35,019 nt of DNA, taken from an uncultured Prevotella sp. Lineage in GTDB: Bacteria > Bacteroidota > Bacteroidia > Bacteroidales > Bacteroidaceae. Both the position numbers and the translations under genes were made by a program. Below, in pieces: positions 30,679-35,019 of this stretch; position 1 is the first letter of the stretch, and each line of letters begins with the position of its first letter. The DNA lies in NCBI GenBank assembly GCA_946055365.1, contig CAMGFM010000002.1:1-35019 (forward strand), written 5' to 3'. Under the pieces are notes generated by a model. It saw only the letters and a list, made by a program, of their open reading frames with translations. It was not told where the DNA came from and did no database searches.

Positions 30679-30720
30679 TAAAGAAAGGCGTGCAGCCTTT
30701 GTCCTGCACGCCTTTCTTTA
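30679..30720. terminator. Bidirectional terminator between convergent alpha-amylase and GH2 genes
   Basis: TAAAGAAAGGCGTGCAG - 8 nt - CTGCACGCCTTTCTTTA, perfect 17-bp stem with A/T-rich ends. Confidence 0.88.
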
Positions 30721-30742
30721 ATTGCGTTGTCGTCTCTTTATG

Positions 30743-35019
<4,277 letters not shown>

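Overview
The window looks like a moderately high-GC Bacteroidota chromosome, probably Prevotellaceae-like; this is inferred from Sus-type genes and TAnnTTTG promoter elements, with no taxonomic search. It starts inside a minus-strand tRNA-Tyr. The core is a starch/maltodextrin utilisation locus: a LacI-type regulator and an SLC45/GPH-type MFS sugar transporter, divergent from susC-susD-susE-susF-like genes. These are followed by a GH77 4-alpha-glucanotransferase, a type I pullulanase, a SusA-like GH13 and a CBM-bearing alpha-amylase. Two paralogous GH2 beta-galactosidases in opposite orientation flank this block. An S9 prolyl oligopeptidase, an SGNH hydrolase/MBOAT pair and an Hsp20 gene lie in between. 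The most unusual signal is non-coding. Five intergenic arrays, with a probable diverged sixth, are built on a 13-bp quasi-palindrome, about AAAGYGSCRCTTT. It recurs every 21-22 bp, close to two helical turns. By hand I count 42 units; 34 of the 37 within-array intervals are exactly 21 or 22 bp, with a mean near 21.6. The sequence between cores varies, the core appears in both orientations, and some neighbouring pairs form longer inverted repeats, one with a perfect 20-bp stem. I know of no described element that matches this. All counts are manual and need computational confirmation.
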